DNA of 64,000 bases from an uncultured bacterium. GTDB lineage: Bacteria; Elusimicrobiota; Elusimicrobia; Elusimicrobiales; Elusimicrobiaceae. Shown piece by piece: positions 60,779 through 64,000 of the stretch (the first letter of the stretch is position 1; each line of letters opens with the position of its first letter). The position numbers were made by a program, and so were the translations under genes. Location: positions 124,001-188,000 of the forward strand of contig CASEWB010000006.1 of the NCBI GenBank assembly GCA_949291545.1, in the 5' to 3' direction. The notes beneath the pieces were generated by a model. That model searched no databases and was not told the DNA's origin. It was given only the letters and a program-made list of their open reading frames with translations.

Positions 60779-61331
60779 TATTGAATCCAACCCTCTGCAT
60801 CCGCCCCCAACGCGCGGCAAACACGTTGCTCTATGTCATTCCCGGCGGTACATTTCTGTTTTCCTCGCTTGCTTGCGTCGGCATATTGATCATAGTATAG
60901 TGTAATGGCCGGGCTGGTATGGGTGCTCCAGCATTCCCCCAACTGCGCGGGTGGGTGCAATATCGAAAACTAACGGACCCACCGGAACGGTCTCCAGCGG
61001 CATCGTCTTGTATATACAAGTTCCGGGGACATTGCAACTGGTTGCGGCGGCTTCCTGAAGTGCAGCCCGGAAAACTTACATCAAATTCTTGCAATTCCTG
61101 CAAGCTCATAACATAGGAACCGTTTGCTAAATAATAGCGTTCCTGCGCGTCTTTAATGGCCCTTGCTAAGGGCATAGCCGCCGCCAAACGGCTTTTCATA
61201 GCCGCTATTTCGTATTGCGGCAGGGCAACCGCTGCCAAAATACCAATGATTAAAACGACAACTAGCAGCTCTATCAGCGTAAATCCGGCCTTTTTCCCCG
61301 CTGGAAGGGGTTTTTGATAAATGTTATACAT
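60778..61331 (-). pseudogene. Type IV pilin-like protein, paralogue D, frameshifted at a G5 run
   Basis: The N-terminal frame (MYNIYQKPLPAGKKAG before FTLIELLVVV) reads well to FRYCTHPRSWG, then continues in Pro/Arg-rich nonsense to a stop at 60831. One frame over, the sequence goes on as ECWSTHTSPAITLYYDQYAD and ends GADAEGWIQ at 60778, next to the terminator. Adding one G to the GGGGG at 60936-60940 would join the two parts into 184 residues, the size of the other prepilins. It may be a pseudogene, a phase-off allele, or a sequencing error. Confidence 0.75.
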
Positions 61332-61361
61332 AGGCAAAATTTATCAAAAAAAACGAGTCAA
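61332..61361 (-). promoter_or_regulatory. Promoter of prepilin D with a T8 spacer tract
   Basis: Minus strand: TTGACT (61356-61361), CG, T8, GA, TAAATT (61338-61343), 6 nt, ATG. Spacer is 12 nt, five short of optimum. Confidence 0.55.
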
Positions 61362-61571
61362 GGCCTTCCTGGCCCTGGGGTTTGGCATCGGGCAAGATTT
61401 CGGCAAATACAGCATTGGCCCAATAAGGAAACAAAAACGTGTACATATCCGGAACAAGAGGCTGGATTCCCCTCCCTATGTCCGTCAGCACAGCTACTGA
61501 AAGCACATTGTTTTCGCAATACCTCGCCCTAGCCTGCAAACAAACCGTTCCATCTCCTCGGTTGTTGGCAC

Positions 61572-61604
61572 AAAAAGCCGGGCCTATGCTAGGCCCGGCT
61601 TTTT
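61572..61604 (-). terminator. Intrinsic terminator of the RDD gene
   Basis: 14-bp perfect stem AAAAAGCCGGGCCT / AGGCCCGGCTTTTT, 5-nt loop. The roughly 210 bp between this and the prepilin D promoter hold no clear feature. Confidence 0.92.
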
Positions 61605-61617
61605 AAAAAGTTTCCCT

Positions 61618-62481
61618 TTATCGCTGGGGCGGCGCAAAATACACCGGCGTGTGTTGGGGGTCCTGCGCCAAGGCAGAAATTTTATACGAATTGCCTTGTA
61701 CGCCGATTTTAAAACCTTTATGGTAAAGCACTTTCTGCGTATCCCGCTGGAACTGCACCGGATCGCCGGATAAAAGCGATAAGCGCAGCAAATCGTTGGT
61801 ATAATAGCCATACCGGTTGTAATGGGCTTCTTCCAAAAGGGCAATATTTTTTAGCTGTTTTTCGGCCTGGCGGATATAGGCCTGCTGGGTAATTTTACCA
61901 CCGCCCAGTTCCTGTGCATAAAAGCTCCAGGCAAAGGCCACCAGCAAGAGGGTTCCCAACAGGCGCAGCAACGTCCGTTCTCCCCAGCTTTTGGGGCGTA
62001 CCTGCACCACCACACTGCCGCCAAAATAATCGTGCAAAGCCCGATGTTTATCGTCAAAAAAAGCGAGTAAGAACCCACACATCAACAGGGCCGTGCTAAC
62101 GTAATACCCCAAGGCCCGGCAAACCGCCCGTGGGAAAGAAATCGGGCCGCTTAAGTCCTTTTTCACCACGGCAATACCCACTAAAGCCTTTCCCAGGGTT
62201 ACGCGGTCCCCGGACGAAAAAATAGCTTCATACAAGACAAACAGCAAATTAATGCCGGCAAATAAAAATATCGGCGGCCAAAAGCCTTCCAACGGGCCGG
62301 CTATTTTAAAGAAAATCCAAAGGATAATTTGCAGCGGAATAAAAAACACGCCATAATCTATCAGCAACGCCACAAACCGTTCCGAAACGGCAGCATACTC
62401 TAACCGGGGTTCTTCGGGCTGGGTTTGGGGTGCCGGGGCTGGGGCTTCCGGCTCCATAATGTTAATCCGGGTTTCATTCAT
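61618..62481 (-). CDS. RDD-family membrane protein with a pilin-like C-terminal domain
   Basis: The 287 residues start with a Pro-rich cytoplasmic tail, then an RDD domain of three helices (RFVALLIDYGVFFIPLQIIL carries the Arg and Asp). A further helix (LLGTLLLVAFAWSFYAQEL) leads to about 80 exported residues. That end (LKNIALLEEAHYNRYGYYTN) has the look of the post-helix region of prepilins. RDD proteins are linked to transport, some to Na+/H+ exchange; function is unknown. GGAGG lies 10 nt before the ATG. Confidence 0.8.
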   Translation of the reverse strand: MNETRINIMEPEAPAPAPQTQPEEPRLEYAAVSERFVALLIDYGVFFIPLQIILWIFFKIAGPLEGFWPPIFLFAGINLLFVLYEAIFSSGDRVTLGKALVGIAVVKKDLSGPISFPRAVCRALGYYVSTALLMCGFLLAFFDDKHRALHDYFGGSVVVQVRPKSWGERTLLRLLGTLLLVAFAWSFYAQELGGGKITQQAYIRQAEKQLKNIALLEEAHYNRYGYYTNDLLRLSLLSGDPVQFQRDTQKVLYHKGFKIGVQGNSYKISALAQDPQHTPVYFAPPQR

Positions 62482-62532
62482 AAAAGGCTTTCCTCCGTGT
62501 AGTTATTATAACAAGTTTTTCCCCCGAGCCAC

Positions 62533-62564
62533 AAAAAAACGGGCGGGAAATTTCCCGCCCGTTT
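62533..62564 (-). terminator. Intrinsic terminator of the sodium symporter gene
   Basis: Palindrome AAACGGGCGGGAAA / TTTCCCGCCCGTTT with TTTTTTTGTG on the minus strand. Confidence 0.9.
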
Positions 62565-62582
62565 GTTGGCCAAAACCCACTT

Positions 62583-64000
62583 TTAAGCTGCAATCCCCAT
62601 TTTGGAGAACAGCACATAAATGCCAAACACACACAGCACAATGGCAACACTCACTACCACCCGCATATTCCACGGGGTCGTATCCACGACATTTAAATCT
62701 TTCCCGTCGTCATATTTATTGGGTGCGGGCCACAGCTTGCCAGCGATGTACATAAATACCACCGACACCGCAAACAAGATAGCCAACACATGCAGGAAGT
62801 GCAAGTTGGTTTTAATAACCCCCAGCTGGGTAAGCCCATAGCCCACCATAAAGAAAATCAAGGTGGCTTTGGCGGACCAAGCCGGCGCCGTTTTATTGAG
62901 CATACCAAAAATAATCAGTGTAAAAATCGGCACGTTGTAAAAACCGTTTACCATCTGCAGGTAGTTGAACAGCCCCGAAGGCGCCATAGCAATCAGCGGG
63001 GCCACGCACATCGAGAAAATCGCCAGCAAAATACCCACATATTTGCCTTTGGTTACGAGTTCTTCGTCCGTGGCGGTGGGCTTGATAAGCGGTTTATAGA
63101 CGTTCAACATAAACAGCGTGGAAGTGGAGTTCAACGCCGCGTTAAACGAGCTTAAAATGGCCCCGAAAAGCACCGCCGCAAAGAAGCCCATCAAATAGAA
63201 CGGCAACACTTTGTTGACGAGCATCGGATACGCCATATCCCCCACTTTAAGCGGATTGTCCTGGAAAATGTGGAAGGCCACAATCCCCGGGATAATCAAA
63301 TAAATAGGGCCAATCAGTTTGAAAATAGCCGCCAGGAACAACCCTTTTTGGCCTTCTTTTAAGTTTTTGGCAGCCAAAGCGCGCTGAATGATGGTTTGGT
63401 TGCACCCCCAATAAAAGAGGTTCACCAAAAACATACCCGTAAACATAGTGGCAAAGGGAACCGGGTCGTTCGGGCCGCCGATAGCGTTGAATTTTTCGGG
63501 GTGAGCCTGCACGACTTCGGTTAAACCGCCCAAAATATCGCCGCCGCCCACATAGGCCAAGGCAAATAACGGAACCATTAACCCGCCGATAATTAAACCA
63601 ATCCCGTTTAGCGTATCGGCAATAGCCATAATGCGCAAGCCGCCAAAAATGGTATACAAACAACCCAAAACCCCAATGGCTACCACCACTACGATAATGG
63701 TCATCATTTCCGACAGGCCGAACGTTTCCATAATATTAAAAATGCCGCCCATACCAATAGCGCCCGAATAAAGCACCGTCGGCAACAGAATAAGCACATA
63801 CCCCGCCAAGAAAAGGAAGTTTACAAATTGCTTAGTGGCAGCGTCGTAGCGGTCCCCCACAAAGTCCGGAATAGTGGCGTACCCTTTTTTTAAATACCGG
63901 GGCAGGAAGAAAAAGGCCACAATAATCAACGCCAGCGAAGCGCCGATTTCGTACCCAATCCCCGACATATTGAACATATAGCCCTGGCCGTTTAAGCCCA
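62583..64000 (-). CDS. Sodium/sugar symporter of the SSS (SGLT) family, N-terminus outside window
   Basis: 472 residues are visible and the frame stays open to the right edge (GLNGQGYMFNMSG...), so the gene is only cut by the window. It is rich in membrane helices. FYWGCNQTIIQRALAAKNLK is close to the vSGLT segment that follows the sodium site, and NAALNSTSTLFMLNVYKP matches the core helix near the cation. It likely imports a sugar with Na+; galactose, glucose or xylose are candidates. Confidence 0.88.
   Translation of the reverse strand, partial: GLNGQGYMFNMSGIGYEIGASLALIIVAFFFLPRYLKKGYATIPDFVGDRYDAATKQFVNFLFLAGYVLILLPTVLYSGAIGMGGIFNIMETFGLSEMMTIIVVVVAIGVLGCLYTIFGGLRIMAIADTLNGIGLIIGGLMVPLFALAYVGGGDILGGLTEVVQAHPEKFNAIGGPNDPVPFATMFTGMFLVNLFYWGCNQTIIQRALAAKNLKEGQKGLFLAAIFKLIGPIYLIIPGIVAFHIFQDNPLKVGDMAYPMLVNKVLPFYLMGFFAAVLFGAILSSFNAALNSTSTLFMLNVYKPLIKPTATDEELVTKGKYVGILLAIFSMCVAPLIAMAPSGLFNYLQMVNGFYNVPIFTLIIFGMLNKTAPAWSAKATLIFFMVGYGLTQLGVIKTNLHFLHVLAILFAVSVVFMYIAGKLWPAPNKYDDGKDLNVVDTTPWNMRVVVSVAIVLCVFGIYVLFSKMGIAA

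Noticed and set aside
11821..61331. Pilin antigenic variation by gene conversion between the four prepilin copies
   Set aside because: The shared N-terminal part is conserved as protein but differs at many silent codon positions between copies, so recent DNA exchange is not supported.
17213..61491. GTGCTGACGG upstream of prepilins C and D (and TGCTGACG near both GT-C genes) as a DNA uptake or regulatory word
   Set aside because: Distances and strand differ between sites, and the same word occurs inside coding regions such as at about 14060 and 15155.

Overview
The window reads as a stretch of chromosome from a diderm bacterium with LPS, type IV pili and a fermentative metabolism. The best guess is a gut-type Elusimicrobiota (Elusimicrobium-like). 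This is inferred from the many single PulG/PilE-type prepilin genes with a near-identical VVVLIIGILAA(V/I)A(L/V)PQY N-terminus, a SprA-like giant outer-membrane protein, LPS transport genes, and the overall gene set. I could not run a phylogeny. Genes are dense, intergenic gaps are short, and almost every transcription unit ends in a clear intrinsic terminator. No prophage, insertion sequence or CRISPR array is visible.

Layout. 1-7.9 kb: a partial secreted protein, a small mechanosensitive-channel-like protein, recG, an ankyrin protein, and a minus-strand operon kdsC-like > tmk > holB > metG. 8-16.5 kb: clpC, recA, a prepilin, two tandem GT-C glycosyltransferase paralogues and a XerC/D recombinase. 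16.5-31.9 kb: a second prepilin, the conserved leuS-lptE-holA block, an outer-membrane barrel behind a TetR-like operator, dedA, a GH3 hydrolase with a metallophosphoesterase, gltX - GYF/TM protein - pilT, and a short uvrC. 32-46 kb: rpsT, a GC-rich gene-free stretch, a nucleoside transporter, yajQ, a TPR protein, the minus-strand cluster buk-ptb-M23 peptidase-two AAA ATPases-SEC-C protein, lpd-trmJ, radC-cyuA and a third prepilin. 46-64 kb: comF and the 1888-residue SprA-like gene, a trypsin-fold protease with a Cys nucleophile, lptF-lptG, a phosphohexomutase with a receiver protein, tmRNA divergent from a Rae1/YacP-like NYN nuclease, tRNA-Leu, psd-pssA, a frameshifted fourth prepilin, an RDD protein and a partial Na+/sugar symporter.

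How the genes fit together. Much of the window builds the envelope: LptE, LptF and LptG plus a KdsC-like phosphatase for LPS, Psd/PssA for phosphatidylethanolamine, GH3 and M23 enzymes for the wall, and SprA-like and barrel proteins for the outer membrane. PilT, prepilins, ComF, RecA and RadC fit type IV pilus function and natural transformation. Ptb/Buk, Lpd and CyuA point to amino-acid or acyl-phosphate fermentation.

The least expected signals are these. (1) At least eleven genes carry a -10 hexamer only 6-10 nt before the ATG and lack a Shine-Dalgarno, so they are probably leaderless. (2) Prepilin promoters are built on a T-tract spacer whose length differs between paralogues (12, 14, 17), which suggests slippage-controlled expression. 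(3) One prepilin is frameshifted at a G5 run. (4) A chymotrypsin-fold protease has Cys in place of the catalytic Ser. (5) tmRNA encodes an unusual tag (TNDNQVAWANA) and sits divergent from a Rae1-like nuclease. (6) UvrC ends before the usual HhH region.
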